Source of the DNA: Carettochelys insculpta
Lineage: Eukaryota; Chordata; Testudines; Carettochelyidae
Assembly (NCBI RefSeq): GCF_033958435.1
Contig: NC_134138.1
Span: forward strand, 8,940,001 to 9,004,000
Reading direction: 5' to 3'
Length of the DNA stretch: 64,000 nucleotides
Shown here: in pieces, positions 58,401-64,000 of the stretch
How the letters are laid out: each line of letters starts with the position of its first letter
Position numbering within the stretch: the first letter of the stretch is position 1
Notes under the pieces: model-generated
What the model was told of the DNA's origin: nothing
Databases searched by the model: none
What the model saw: the letters and a program-made list of their open reading frames with translations, nothing else
Made by a program: the position numbers and the translations under genes

Positions 58401-60399
58401 TGGTATCAAAGGACTGTCAAAGTGACGGTTCAGAGAGAAAAGACTGGGGGGAGGGTAACATCTTTTACTGGACAGACTTGTGGTGGGGAGAGAGACAGAC
58501 CTGAAGAAGAGCTCTGCATGACCCGAAAGCCCATCAGACGCTGGGCCAATAACACGTTACCTCTCTCAACTTGTCTCTGATATTCTGGCTCTGGCATGAT
58601 GATGACCACATGGCCAAGCTGATGGTTTAACAGCCCTTGAGACTGAAGCTATGTCTACGCTAGGCAAAGTAAGTTGACCGCAGAAGTGCAATTCTAGCTA
58701 TGGCAACTGCGTAGCTAAAATTGATATATCTATGCTCAGCTAATGTGGCCATCTCTATTGGAGAAGATCAACGGGAGGCTACAGAGGTCGACTGCGACCC
58801 CCGAGAGGTCAACTTCATGCATTCATAGTAGACACGTGAAATTGACCCCAGAAGATCAACCCCGGGGTAGTGTAGATATAGCCTGAGGTACTTCAAACAG
58901 AAGAATAGCAGCACCTCTTTCCCCACTTGGCTCGGTGTCTCTGACTTCTGGAACTGGAGGGAAGAGGGCCTGAAGCTCACACTCAGAGTCCAAGGCCAAT
59001 CAAGTTCATGGCCTCTCTAGTATTCTGTGCTACAACCCAGTATTAGAAGTCAAGACCCTTATGTGGCTCTCCGGCAAAAGTATCATTTATGAGCTCTGGT
59101 TTAGCCACCTCCACAATGGGTATATTCCGATCAGCTGCACATACAGTAAGTCTTGTCTCTTTCCTCCCCGCCCCTTGTGAATCCAGTCTCCTCCTCTCTT
59201 GAGAATTTAGCCTGTGGTATGCAGACACAAACACTTGACATTTCCTAAACTACCACAGCATCTGGAATGATAAATCAAAGACCATCAGCCTACAGCAATG
59301 TGTAAATGGGAGCAGATGTTTGTGCACCCCCTTGGAAGTACTGGAGTGATGGGGCTGGACAATCTGTAAGTGAATTGGCACAGACTGGGCTGCAGGGTTT
59401 CATGTATTATCAGAGGAGCTGCACTGTACTATCACCATTCTGACCTGGATTTAAATAGACCCCTGGAGACCATGGGCCATTTCCAGCCCTTTTCTTGAAG
59501 TCAGACAGGGAGCACAGGCTGCCAGTCAGGCCGCGATTCAACTCTGCACATGTGAATTAACTCACCAAAATCCAAAATCTGACCCCCCTGAAGTGAATGG
59601 GAAAAATCTGTTTGTCTTCAGTGGAAGTCGGGCTTGGTTCAAAGTCAGCCAAGCCCATAGCTTGGTATTTAGGGCTCAGTCCAGAAGCCCACAGTAATAC
59701 CGCTGAAATCAAGTCAGTGAGGGACATGGTATCTGAGTCACAAAGCAATCAAAATTGCATTTCAAAGCAAAACCAGGGGGAACTACACTGTAAACAGTCT
59801 CTGGGATACCAGAATGGCTGAGAAGATGAGCCTCGCTCCATCCTTCGCTCTCCCCATCATTATATTTGCGGAGTTGCACATGCATATGGAATCATAAAGC
59901 CAGCAGGGTGCAATTCTGCAATGCACTGAGTCCCCTTTTTCGGCAGGCTTTCAGGACACCTTCCCTCCACCTTTATTCTCTCCGCACCTCTCCCCAGCTC
60001 GTACCACACTCCACACACTCATGTCCCTCTCCTAGCCAGCTGTTGTCATGGGGAGTTAGCATTAACTGAGATTTCTCCTAATTGTTCCCTGGTCTGAGGC
60101 CTGCTGAATGCCTGACCCCCATGCGTGCTAGCACAATGCTGAGTCTCACATCTTTTGTCTCTGCTACACCCAGTGACAGAGATGACACATCGTGTTGTTT
60201 TAATTTGGTACTTTCTTGCATTTTTTTTCCCCAGTCTGTCTTTCTGCACTGTGCCTGGTTATTGATCATGGCATTTGTTTCACTCTTGGCTTAGATGTAG
60301 TGATAAGGCATACCCTGCCCGTTCCTTCAGTTTCTTATCTGTTATCCCATCTTTGGATACAAGTTTGTTAAAAACCAGAATGCCAATAACCATGTTCAC
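11717..60399 (-). CDS. ADGRB1: Adhesion G protein-coupled receptor B1 (BAI1), C-terminal 478 codons, eight exons
   Basis: Spliced minus-strand gene: join of 60314-60399, 43083-43254, 41865-41960, 38536-38575, 34211-34914, 31783-31818, 30312-30416 and 11717-11914. The exon lengths sum to 1437 nt, exactly 479 codons with the stop, and every junction has AG acceptor and GT donor with matching phase. The product is the end of the seven-helix domain plus the whole cytoplasmic tail of a class B2 adhesion GPCR of the plasma membrane. Family knowledge: BAI1 acts in synapse formation and in uptake of apoptotic cells through ELMO/DOCK/Rac, and its C-terminus binds PDZ proteins. Diagnostic strings: [70 protein letters not shown] and the final QTEV. 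BAI2 and BAI3 fit less well, because BAI3 differs clearly in the tail. The human protein has about 1584 residues, so about two thirds lies beyond the window. No frameshift or stop is seen; the gene looks functional. Confidence 0.96.
13098..13540 (-). mobile_element. Old CR1 3' region
   Basis: Reverse-strand CR1 3' part: tagaatttaagactggaagg, then ccagtcacctgctgttgcag, and further on ctaagctcaacaagccaagc and cagccctcctctgtacc, matching the order in the 3888 copy. Many substitutions. Confidence 0.72.
14247..14456. mobile_element. hAT-like non-autonomous element
   Basis: Begins cagtggcaagcaacctgcgg and ends acacaaccctgactg, with cag/ctg termini as in hAT elements. The 8 bp on each side do not match, so the borders are uncertain. 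Confidence 0.45.
15205..15545. repeat. AT-rich dispersed repeat
   Basis: Contains gaaattgaatctttctgag, aacaaaatgggtcaattgat, atttttcac and a terminal accagctctatt. Same texture as the repeat at 9790-10165. Confidence 0.5.
15685..15850 (+). mobile_element. CR1 3' end fragment
   Basis: Reads ggtggaatctccacccctag, then ggctggactcgatgacctcc and attctgtgattct, the standard CR1 C-terminus, 3' UTR and terminal short repeats. Confidence 0.88.
17378..17421. repeat. (TTA)n microsatellite
   Basis: About eleven TTA units followed by TTAG variants. Confidence 0.93.
17530..18755 (+). mobile_element. CR1 LINE, truncated and mutated
   Basis: Plus-strand CR1 starting within reverse transcriptase ([12 protein letters not shown] near 17600) and running to the 3' tail. 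After a break, an open frame of 210 codons (17744-18376) carries [27 protein letters not shown] in place of the catalytic FADDTKL, and [17 protein letters not shown] stop at 18374 separates it from LRRED-type C-terminal sequence. The changed acidic pair alone should disable the enzyme. Confidence 0.92.
19370..19500. other. Block with two CCAAT-like motifs
   Basis: gccaatcag at about 19400 and gccaattag at about 19425, flanked by ggctgagagg and gcagagcagctcc. Could be part of an old LTR or another repeat; no gene start is visible. Confidence 0.25.
19516..19880. mobile_element. hAT-like repeat (GGCCCGCGGGC type)
   Basis: Begins caggggtggtgaagctatgg followed by cccgcgggcagg, a start shared in type with the element at 33125. 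The right end is not clear. Confidence 0.5.
19970..20150. repeat. Possible MITE
   Basis: A tatctacacagggtttt start and a gcattgtctccaccc stretch later, with a gagct/agctc-rich middle. The ends do not pair well. Confidence 0.3.
21146..21215. repeat. Dispersed repeat, copy 1
   Basis: gacactgtaagatctccttg, then gctgggag and ggtggagtcttaactcagat, recurs at 23308-23386 with about 15 percent change. Confidence 0.65.
21210..21657 (+). mobile_element. CR1 fragment with internal deletion
   Basis: Begins in the region after reverse transcriptase (ggacaactgcaaaatcctgc), passes [20 protein letters not shown] and then jumps from gagagggtcctgcag to the 3' UTR (agggctggactcggagacct), losing about 400 bp present in the copy at 24150. 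Confidence 0.88.
22165..22395 (-). mobile_element. Old CR1 3' fragment
   Basis: tagattccaaggccagaggg, aatctaacttcctccataac and ggctggagaacctcc match the reverse complement of an old CR1 3' UTR. It explains the 147-codon chance frame at 21951-22394. Confidence 0.65.
22490..22753. mobile_element. MITE
   Basis: gggtgcgtctaca at the left and gaagacacagccc at the right, flanked by TA on both sides. The interior repeats the words acttcaaagtt, actttgaagt and acttcgaagtt. Confidence 0.8.
23308..23386. repeat. Dispersed repeat, copy 2
   Basis: gacactgtaagatccccttg, gctgggag, ggctgagtcttaatccagat and tattggggaaactgcag; pairs with 21146-21215. It is preceded by an aaaagatatctcctcacc block typical of another reptile SINE-like repeat. 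Confidence 0.65.
23826..24056. repeat. Dispersed repeat of unknown type, copy 1
   Basis: Aligns with 54300-54535: cttactgggctcttagaaga, taaataacagcacagaacac, caggactggtggctgtaaac, aaactttatggga, then gccagaccatggatgttgc. About 20 percent diverged. No terminal repeats were found. Confidence 0.75.
24150..26517 (+). mobile_element. CR1 LINE, youngest copy in the window
   Basis: 5'-truncated plus-strand CR1 of about 2.4 kb. It starts in the endonuclease region ([22 protein letters not shown]), has a frameshift near 24555, a stop at about 24596 and another frameshift near 24950. It then has an uninterrupted frame of 477 codons (24997-26430) covering reverse transcriptase and C-terminus: [30 protein letters not shown], catalytic [42 protein letters not shown] and a final SGMV. 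The 3' UTR has ggctggactcgatggcctct and ends ttctatgattctata. The element was inserted within the last ADGRB1 intron against the direction of the gene. It cannot move by itself because of the lesions and missing 5' end. Confidence 0.95.
27836..28294 (+). mobile_element. Fragment of a non-CR1 LINE, ORF2 C-terminus
   Basis: The last part of the frame ending at 28294 reads [58 protein letters not shown] and a zinc-finger-like end [22 protein letters not shown]. This is the well-known tail found after reverse transcriptase in RTE-like and related LINE proteins (family placement from memory, not certain). It is truncated at the 5' side near 27836; sequence before it in the same frame is unrelated. 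The reading frame to its own stop is still open over about 150 codons, so the insertion is not very old, or only lightly mutated. Confidence 0.82.
29488..29521. repeat. (AAC)n microsatellite
   Basis: About eight AAC units after an A-rich run. Confidence 0.9.
29510..29710 (+). mobile_element. Old CR1 3' fragment
   Basis: gcatcactggaggttttcac, tggtttagacacaacaaacc and ccttccaacccttggattct follow the end of the CR1 ORF and its 3' UTR. Confidence 0.65.
30148..30178. repeat. (CA)n microsatellite
   Basis: tgtgtgtacacacacacag followed by cacacgcacacacac, just downstream of the RKR exon inside the last intron. Confidence 0.9.
30312..30416 (-). CDS. ADGRB1: ADGRB1 exon with the RKR (ELMO-binding) helix
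   Basis: This 105-bp, 35-codon exon has a ttgcttcag acceptor and a gttagt donor. It encodes [20 protein letters not shown], then [15 protein letters not shown]. The first part is predicted helical and basic. In mammalian BAI1 an RKR triplet in this helix is needed for binding ELMO1 and signalling to Rac during engulfment (published work on BAI1-ELMO-Dock180); the triplet is intact here. The second part is shorter than and different from the human equivalent (AAEKDKEVLGPDSKPE in memory). It ends in phase 0, directly before the last exon 18.4 kb away. Confidence 0.96.
30930..31075 (+). mobile_element. MIR-like SINE
   Basis: gggagacctgtgttcagttc, ccagctctgccaca and gttccccatctgtaaaacat are the box-B-like to core to 3' parts of a tRNA-derived amniote SINE. 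Confidence 0.72.
31144..31382. mobile_element. MITE
   Basis: gggtctgtgcatacagcatt at the left and gtgcgtaatgcagacctggc at the right are imperfect inverted copies. Interior has several short inverted words. Confidence 0.65.
31783..31818 (-). CDS. ADGRB1: ADGRB1 36-bp microexon
   Basis: This exon of 12 whole codons lies between ctgcag and gtgagc and encodes [12 protein letters not shown]. The same string follows SSLE in mammalian BAI1, and BAI3 has RRKSRYSDLDFE at the same place, so this is an ancient exon of the family. It is in phase 0 on both sides, so inclusion or skipping would keep the frame. The RRKS group resembles a basophilic kinase site; that reading is inference only. Confidence 0.95.
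32333..32625 (+). mobile_element. CR1 3' fragment
   Basis: Short open stretch [20 protein letters not shown], then RYLSGMV and the CR1 3' UTR (gtgttctatgattatatgat). It closely follows the copy at 24150, so it belongs to the same subfamily. Confidence 0.92.
32974..33115 (-). mobile_element. CR1 3' UTR fragment
   Basis: Begins tcatagaatcatagaatact and ggactggacgggacctcaag, ends at taacctgttctttaatg. Reverse complement of the young CR1 3' end. Confidence 0.88.
33125..33953. mobile_element. hAT-like non-autonomous element with C-rich interior
   Basis: Left caggagtgagcagaata and right tagtgcccaccccg are compatible with cag-ggtgggca type hAT termini. Positions 33550-33900 are a C-rich simple-sequence stretch (ctcctgaacccc, ctgcaccccct), which gives long but meaningless reading frames on both strands. 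Confidence 0.55.
34211..34914 (-). CDS. ADGRB1: ADGRB1 large tail exon with glutamine tract
   Basis: This 704-bp exon starts with TG, completing valine after a gtgcag acceptor, and ends SMSSLE before gtaaac. It encodes about 234 residues of cytoplasmic tail: [81 protein letters not shown], then a low-complexity part and [13 protein letters not shown]. These blocks follow mammalian BAI1 in order. The low-complexity part differs: here it is Q4-H-Q8-K3, encoded at 34328-34375, where I recall a long proline-rich stretch in mammals. The mammalian proline-rich stretch is known to bind the SH3 domain of BAIAP2/IRSp53, so that contact may be weak or absent here (inference). Confidence 0.96.
34337..34375 (-). 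repeat. CAG/CAA trinucleotide repeat encoding polyglutamine
   Basis: Inside the large ADGRB1 tail exon. On the coding strand there are four CAA, one CAT, then eight pure CAG codons (34360-34337), followed by three AAG lysines. The pure CAG block could vary in length between individuals. Confidence 0.95.
36536..37240. mobile_element. CpG-rich TIR element, 705 bp, copy 1
   Basis: Left end agctgcgtctacacgtg and right end cacgtgtagacgtagcc pair as inverted repeats. AGA lies on both sides (36533-36535 and 37241-37243), possibly the target duplication, though the GA-rich setting makes this ambiguous. Subterminal regions are packed with ttcgaa, aacgtcga and acatcgaaat words in both orientations. 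Nearly identical to 55979-56689, apart from a 6-bp length change in a GCT run. In the intron between the 40-bp exon and the large tail exon of ADGRB1. Confidence 0.9.
37343..37420. repeat. GA and GATA microsatellites
   Basis: About 28 bp of GA dinucleotides (37343-37371), then atgggtgtgttg, then about nine GATA units to 37420. Confidence 0.95.
37445..37658. mobile_element. MITE
   Basis: ggcaatgtctacacggcagg at the left and gtgtagacacagcc at the right; flanking triplets are TTA and TAA. Interior cctgccaaac and gcaggtgcta pair further in. Confidence 0.75.
38536..38575 (-). CDS. ADGRB1: ADGRB1 exon: small 40-bp tail exon
   Basis: A 40-bp exon after a strong polypyrimidine acceptor (tttctctgtctttcag), with a gtgagc donor. 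It reads [13 protein letters not shown] plus the first base of a valine codon, which the next exon completes with TG. The matching human string, from memory, is [13 protein letters not shown]. Because 40 is not a multiple of three, skipping it would break the frame, so it should be constitutive. A longer stretch open in this frame around it (38120-38683) is only read-through into intron. Confidence 0.95.
38995..39241. mobile_element. Snapback SINE-like element with 13-bp target duplication
   Basis: The direct repeat ctgtttgataaat occurs at 38982-38994 and 39242-39254. Between them a head (gagaggaagccgtgctagtc) precedes an arm from 39035 (aacaaaaagcagtcaagtag, through gactagcaaaatagtttatt) that returns as its own reverse complement to 39241. 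Centre near 39138. The repeat sequence is a common reptile SINE-like unit (memory). Confidence 0.88.
40205..40310 (-). mobile_element. CR1 3' fragment inside older LINE
   Basis: tgatagaactggaaaggacc, tccagaggttgtgcccag and acaacaggacctatcatcat read as the reverse complement of an old CR1 3' end. Confidence 0.55.
40415..40490. mobile_element. SINE-like arm fragment
   Basis: agcagtcctgtggcacctta, gaaactaacaattgtattac and gaacttttgtgggtataacc belong to the same general repeat type as the arms at 39035-39241, but a different subfamily. Confidence 0.65.
41865..41960 (-). CDS. ADGRB1: ADGRB1 exon: membrane-proximal cytoplasmic tail
   Basis: This 96-bp exon of exactly 32 codons lies between a ctgcag acceptor and a gtagga donor, in phase 0 on both sides, so it could be skipped without shifting the frame. 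It encodes [20 protein letters not shown] followed by [12 protein letters not shown], a polar segment just inside the membrane. The string matches the mammalian BAI1 tail essentially residue for residue. Alternative use of the exon is possible but nothing in the sequence proves it. Confidence 0.96.
41961..43082 (-). other. ADGRB1: ADGRB1 intron (1.1 kb)
   Basis: Unique-looking A/T-rich sequence. An imperfect inverted repeat built on aaaacctag with A and T runs lies near 42755-42800. No other feature is seen. Confidence 0.85.
43083..43254 (-). CDS. ADGRB1: ADGRB1 exon: transmembrane helices 6 and 7
   Basis: This 172-bp exon begins after an AG acceptor at 43256-43255 and ends with GAG before a gtgggc donor. 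It encodes [20 protein letters not shown] (helix 6), a short loop with [10 protein letters not shown], then [20 protein letters not shown] (helix 7) and the juxtamembrane HCILRRE. The sequence is almost identical to my memory of mammalian BAI1 here, one visible change being isoleucine for valine in the loop (AVLAITD), as expected for the structural core of the receptor. The exon ends in phase 0. It is flanked by a 1.1-kb intron downstream and a 17.1-kb intron upstream. Confidence 0.97.
45887..46326. mobile_element. MITE with repeated TGTTGACAGA motif
   Basis: Ends agctgtctatactac and tagtgtagactcagct. Inside, tgttgacag or its complement ctgtcaaca occurs at least six times in both orientations. 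The same motif fills the element at 47416. Confidence 0.75.
47416..47683. mobile_element. MITE related to 45887-46326
   Basis: Ends ggctacagttacactac and agtgtaactgtcatc. Carries ttctgttgaca, tgtctacaaaac and similar words shared with the element at 45887. Confidence 0.7.
49203..49777 (-). other. Overlapping minus-strand frames of unknown origin
   Basis: Three overlapping minus frames of 82 to 153 codons lie here, with strings such as [20 protein letters not shown] in one and [20 protein letters not shown] in another. I do not recognise a family. The composition is not simple-sequence. It may be the remains of a repeat whose coding frame has shifted, or chance. No splice sites joining it to ADGRB1 are seen. 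Confidence 0.3.
49867..50211. mobile_element. MITE
   Basis: agactatgtctacatggcag at the left and ccatgtagatgcagtcc at the right form an imperfect terminal inverted repeat. The interior is filled with attttgaaata and tatttcaaaat words. Confidence 0.8.
52060..52480. repeat. AT-rich dispersed repeat
   Basis: Words such as gaaatttttcattcaaag, ttttgaggaaatgtgg and aaaatcaaaacatttcactt, with inverted A and T runs. Similar in texture to 9790-10165 and 15205-15545. Confidence 0.4.
53638..54030. mobile_element. MITE
   Basis: gggtatgtctacgtaggaaa and gtgtagacataccc pair as terminal inverted repeats of about 12 bp. Interior words tattttgaaataac and ctatttcaaaa relate it to 49867-50211. Confidence 0.82.
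54300..54535. repeat. Dispersed repeat of unknown type, copy 2
   Basis: Second copy of the unit at 23826-24056, in the same orientation, sharing caggactggtggctgtaaac and gaccatggatgttgccaga. Similarity may extend left into ggtggtcaacactgtc. Confidence 0.75.
55336..55648. mobile_element. hAT MITE with 8-bp target duplication
   Basis: Starts cagtggttcccaacctttt and ends cagtttgggaagcactg, giving inverted termini of about 15 bp. Flanking octamers are ATCTATCT (55328-55335) and ATCTACCT (55649-55656), one mismatch. The interior is AT-rich. Confidence 0.85.
55979..56689. mobile_element. CpG-rich TIR element, 711 bp, copy 2
   Basis: Left end ggctgtgtctacacgtgcac, right end cacgtgtagacgtagcc. Flanking triplets ATA and ATT differ at one place. 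Same orientation as the copy at 36536 and almost identical along its whole length; the 6 extra bp are two GCT units near 56325. It lies in the 17.1-kb ADGRB1 intron. Confidence 0.9.
58440..58600. mobile_element. SINE-like fragment
   Basis: gtaacatcttttactggaca, gacctgaagaagagctctg, gacccgaaagccc and cgttacctctctcaacttg follow the order of a widespread reptile repeat with gaagaag and cgaaagc core words. Confidence 0.6.
58647..58883. mobile_element. MITE with TGA target duplication
   Basis: Begins agctatgtctacgct and ends agtgtagatatagcc, with TGA at 58644-58646 and 58884-58886. Shares ctagctatggcaactg and gaagatcaac blocks with the copies at 3327 and 7062. Confidence 0.82.
60314..60399 (-). 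CDS. ADGRB1: ADGRB1 exon: end of TM5 and third intracellular loop
   Basis: This 86-bp exon starts in phase 0 after a pyrimidine-rich acceptor (ttctttcaacag) and ends two bases into a glycine codon at a gtatgc donor. It reads [14 protein letters not shown] (hydrophobic end of helix 5) followed by [15 protein letters not shown], the short basic loop to helix 6. The split glycine codon is completed by the first base of the exon at 43254, which confirms the pairing across a 17.1-kb intron. It is the most upstream exon found; the next expected piece, ending LLYAFVGP...VVL, was searched for up to 64000 and not seen. Confidence 0.95.
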
Positions 60400-63300
60400 C
60401 TGTTGAAAGAAAAATAACAGACAGGTTTGTTTTTAAAAGGCTCAGGTCAGACTCAGTAACATAAAAACATTTGGTAAGGTTGGCACAAGCACATCTAATC
60501 CAGCTGACCGGCAGAATCATCCCCTTAACCACACCCTCTCTCACCACCCCACCACAACTCTCCTGAATCCAGCCGGTGGGCTTAGCAATGCCCATGTTGC
60601 TGCTAGCAGATCTGAGAGGTCATTGTGACTCAGGACAAGATTGCAAAGCTCTCCGATCATTGTCTGAGTCCCTGAAGCTTGGTGGGCTTTGGGTGACAAA
60701 GGCAGGGTGTCTAGAAAGGCAAACACAGGGAGCACAGCTCAATTTTCAGTCCTGGGGAACACAAATAGAAAAAAGCAAGTGGAGGAGGAGACGGAGGTGG
60801 ATTGCAGATGCTTTACAGCATCTCTAATATGCAGTGATGGAGCTGATGCAGTTACAACAAGATGAGACCATGCAGTGCTGAGACTCTGGCAATCTCACTG
60901 CCCTGTGGATAGCCACAGCTCTGCCACTATGAAGTCAGAGATGTGGTGAAAGCAGCCATATTCAGGGCACAGGGGCACATCAGAAATCAGGCTCCCTCAG
61001 CCTGGTCTAGGCTTTGAGGATGATGCAGTTGCCAAGGGTGGGGAGCCTGCCTCAGCCATCCATTTCTAAGAGGTGGCAGAGGACTAGTCCTGCCCTGAAT
61101 GCAGATGATGGGACCAGATGACCTATTGTGATGCTTTCCAATCCTCTATTTCTAGGAGCAGGAACCACACAGTCACTGAGTCTGACTAGTCAGGCAAGGC
61201 CCACTGACAAGGGAGGCAAACAGAATAGCTGCACAGGGGCCTGAGGCTCTACTGCCCCACATAGCTCTGAAGGGGGTGGGGCAACACCAAGGTCTGACCA
61301 CTGCTCAGGCCAAACTAACCTAACCCCCTGGCCTTAGCCCTACCCCTTCTGAGAGTGCAGAGCCAGACCCCTCTCTCACCTTGCCCTATGGCCCACGGTG
61401 TCTGTTGGCCCTGCTGGGTCAGGGTCAGCACCGAACTTCGCTGACTGTACTCATAACTGTGTATGTACAGCATAGGTGCGCATGTGTTTCCACTTCTACG
61501 GAGCCTTATGTCCTGAGAGCTCAGATCACTTACAAAAACATGAATTAGTATGCGCACCAATCAGACGCATGGGAAACCATGACTGAAGCAACAAGGACCT
61601 CACGGAGTTCCGATCTCGCAAGGTGAAGCCAAGTCCCTTAGAGGGCCTGAATACGCAGCTTGACTCACTTTCTGCAAACACCCCTGGCCTTTCGTTACAT
61701 GCAATGGAGATGTGAATGTGCCATTGTCGAACAGGCGTCACTCAGGTCACAAGAAACGTATTAAGGGGACAGTAAGGATGCAACAACCACGATGGAAAAC
61801 CGACACCCTCCAGTTTTTGTTGCTAAGAAGCCGTGGTACTATTCTGCGCCCCTCAGATGCTCAGAAATCCCAAGCATGGGGCTTTTGAGGATGTTTGTTG
61901 GGGCAAATGCAGAGGAGACATGGCAGAGGTGTTAGTTACAGATTGGTATGAGAGGAGGAGTTTAAGTAACTATGTTTAGTAGCATCTCAAGGGCGGGCTG
62001 CACTGCAGCCAGGAGGTGCGGTTACATTTTCTGCCTGCAACATAGCCCCCAAGCACTCTAAAGGCAGGTGATGCTGGTATACAGAACACACGGCAGGGCA
62101 GGAAGAAAGCATACATCACACAGACTAACCTTCCCTCTGGTCTCCTTCAGACTTTCTGCAATTTCAAATGACCTCTGCATTTGACCCACTGGCTTCAGTA
62201 GGAGTAGGATGGAACTCTCAGGAGGGGGCTCACCACTGGGATTGAACCAAGAGCTCTGAGGCGGGTAGAGGATAATCCTGCAAATTCCACCCATCTACTC
62301 TAGCCATAGGAAGTGCTTGACCCCAGGTTGTCTCTAGCTCTGGGTTATTACCTAGAGATCCTGCTTGGGAGGCAGAAGGCCAAATGAAGCGTTTTGGTGC
62401 TTTCTAGGGTAAATTACAGAAGGACAATCAAAACCAGTCATTGGGCTGATCACATCAGGGCAGCTTCCACTGAAAGGCTCCAACAGCCTTGTGGCTTTTC
62501 ATTGAAAAGGAGAAGGGGAAAAAGTCTGTGCAGCTGAATAATCCATTTGCCTAAATTCACTGATCTGTCGAGAAGACAAGGTCTGTTTTAATTGTTTTCC
62601 AATTGCTCCTATAGCACCACCCAATGATGTGAGCTAACTGTCCATTAAATAAAAGCCTGCTTCGGTGGCGTGGGCAAGCAGGCCCTTTCATGGCAGCCAG
62701 TCTGTTTGTGTCTATAAAGGAAGCAGAATTTGGACTTGCAGAATCTGTGTTTCCCCTGCTTGGAGCCTTCCATGTAAATGACACAGGCAACTTTGTGCTG
62801 GCATTCTGTCAAGGCAGCTCCCCGACCCCATCCTCCTCCAGTCACACACTACTGGTGTAACTGAATGTACCAAGGCAGGGAGGAGGAGAGTCAGACTCCT
62901 GGGTCACTGGTTCCACAGATACTAATAAAATCCAACCCCACAGGATTTGATTGGCGAGGAGAAAACACTGGCTCTGTGATGAGGCAAAGCCACTCTGAGC
63001 AGTAAAGCCAAATCATCTGCAGGAAATTGATTGCTGGCCGATCAGAGAACAGTGTCTGTGTTCTGTTTGATGTACCTACTTGGCCTACTAACATGTGTCC
63101 CTAGCACATCAATGGGTGCAAACTTCCTTGTACACTTAAGAGCACAAGAAGTGTGTTCTTCCTGAAATATGGCTGATAAATTCAGGGCCTTATCCCTGGT
63201 AAACACAGCATCATAACAAATGCACTTCACCTGGTAGTCGATGGAATTTTAGCTGCAACCCAAAGGCTCTTTTGTAATCTCAGGGTAAATCATTTATCTC

Positions 63301-64000
63301 CAGAAACATCCATCTTATTTAATGGTACTCAGTAACTGAATCAATAAAAGATATTTCAGCACACAATAATCAAGACCTTGGTTTTTTGGCAAATAAGCAT
63401 TGGAGTAGGTCAATAACCTGCTTACAAAGACATCCGCTCTGAATTATGTGCATCGTAGGCCCCCCCCTTTATCTCAGGGATGATGTCTAAAAGTGAATAA
63501 ACAAAGCTGAGATCCAGCTCTCAAGATAACTAGGAGCAAGAAGCTGATGATTATTCTTTGGCACGTTAGCCAAGCTCTGAGTGTTTCCATGTCAAAATCT
63601 GCTTCCGTAAACCACACGTTTGTGCAACGAGGCACTATCTCTGGGGTTCATGTAGGATCAGGTGAGCGAAACTGACTACAGTCCTGAATTCAGCTTTGGG
63701 AGCTTGGCAGAATCTTAGGCTCAGGATCATGTAGTGCCTTCATTCTTCCATGGCTGATTTCCCATAAGAGATGCACTCACTGGTGGAAATAGGAAGGCGA
63801 CCCTCAGACATTTCCAAGCCTGAACGCAGAGTTTGATCCAAGGAAGAAGACTAAAGAAAGGATGGTCTTGTGGTCAAGGCACAGACTTGAGACTCAGGTG
63901 GCTATGATTCAATTCCTGGCTTGGCTGGAGGCTTCCAGATTGACCCTGACCAAGTCACTACTTTCTCTAAATTGCAGTTCCTCATTTATAAAACAGTAAA
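60400..64000 (-). other. ADGRB1: ADGRB1 upstream intron, incomplete
   Basis: Begins at the acceptor of the TM5 exon and runs out of the window. It has an old CR1 trace (about 61085-61160), a tRNA-SINE-like trace near 62180-62310 on the minus strand and a MIR-like SINE at the right edge. The exon with TM3-TM5 was looked for here and not found. Confidence 0.75.
63855..64000 (+). mobile_element. MIR-like SINE, cut by window end
   Basis: ggtcttgtggtcaaggcaca, tgagactcaggtggctatga, ttcaattcctggcttggctg (box-B-like) and cagttcctcatttataaaac form a tRNA-derived SINE in the plus direction. Confidence 0.72.

Larger units (their letters stand above)
43255..60313 (-). other. ADGRB1: ADGRB1 intron (17.1 kb)
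   Basis: Dense in MITEs (45887-46326, 47416-47683, 49867-50211, 53638-54030, 55336-55648, 55979-56689, 58647-58883), with one copy of a dispersed repeat (54300-54535), an AT-rich repeat (52060-52480) and a region of overlapping reading frames of unknown origin (49203-49777). The stretches 43255-45880, 50220-52050, 56700-58430 and 58900-60313 have nothing I can name. Confidence 0.85.

Noticed and set aside
60401..64000. Search for the ADGRB1 exon with TM3-TM5 upstream of the TM5/loop exon
   Set aside because: No sequence encoding NYCWLSL or GGLLYAFVGP was found; the exon most likely lies beyond the window.

Overview
This is a piece of vertebrate nuclear genome, with no bacterial or viral gene layout. 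One protein-coding gene runs through it on the minus strand. Eight exons with GT/AG borders join into a single open frame encoding the last 478 residues of adhesion GPCR B1 (ADGRB1, also called BAI1), from the end of transmembrane helix 5 to the C-terminal PDZ ligand QTEV. Everything upstream of helix 5 (extracellular region, GAIN/GPS, helices 1-4) lies beyond position 64000. The last exon is at 11717-11914, followed on the minus strand by the 3' UTR. Positions 1 to about 9000 are intergenic, with no gene I can support.

Organism: the repeats are mainly CR1 LINEs, MIR-like SINEs and many short elements ending in GGCTGTGTCTACAC-like inverted repeats. There is no primate or rodent repeat such as Alu, B1 or L1. 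With a BAI1 tail close to, but not identical with, the mammalian one, this points to a sauropsid, most likely a turtle. That identification is an inference; no database was consulted.

Layout: 1-9007 intergenic (MITEs, a 3-kb CR1 on the minus strand carrying a nested MITE, MIR-like SINE). 9008-11716 candidate 3' UTR. 11717-11914 last exon. 11915-30311 an 18.4-kb intron holding the youngest CR1 copy (24150-26517), two other CR1 pieces and a second kind of LINE fragment (27836-28294). 30312-43254 six exons with introns of 1.1-3.6 kb. 43255-60313 a 17.1-kb intron full of MITEs. 60314-60399 the exon for the end of TM5 and the third intracellular loop. 60400-64000 upstream intron.

The most notable points are: (i) where, from memory, mammalian BAI1 has its SH3-binding proline-rich tail segment, this gene has a glutamine tract encoded by CAG/CAA repeats; (ii) two nearly identical CpG-rich 705/711-bp inverted-repeat elements sit in two introns of the same gene; (iii) several MITEs share end motifs and have readable 3-bp target duplications, including a wholly palindromic one inside a CR1; (iv) a snapback SINE-like element has a 13-bp target duplication. 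I found no new enzymatic or defence system.
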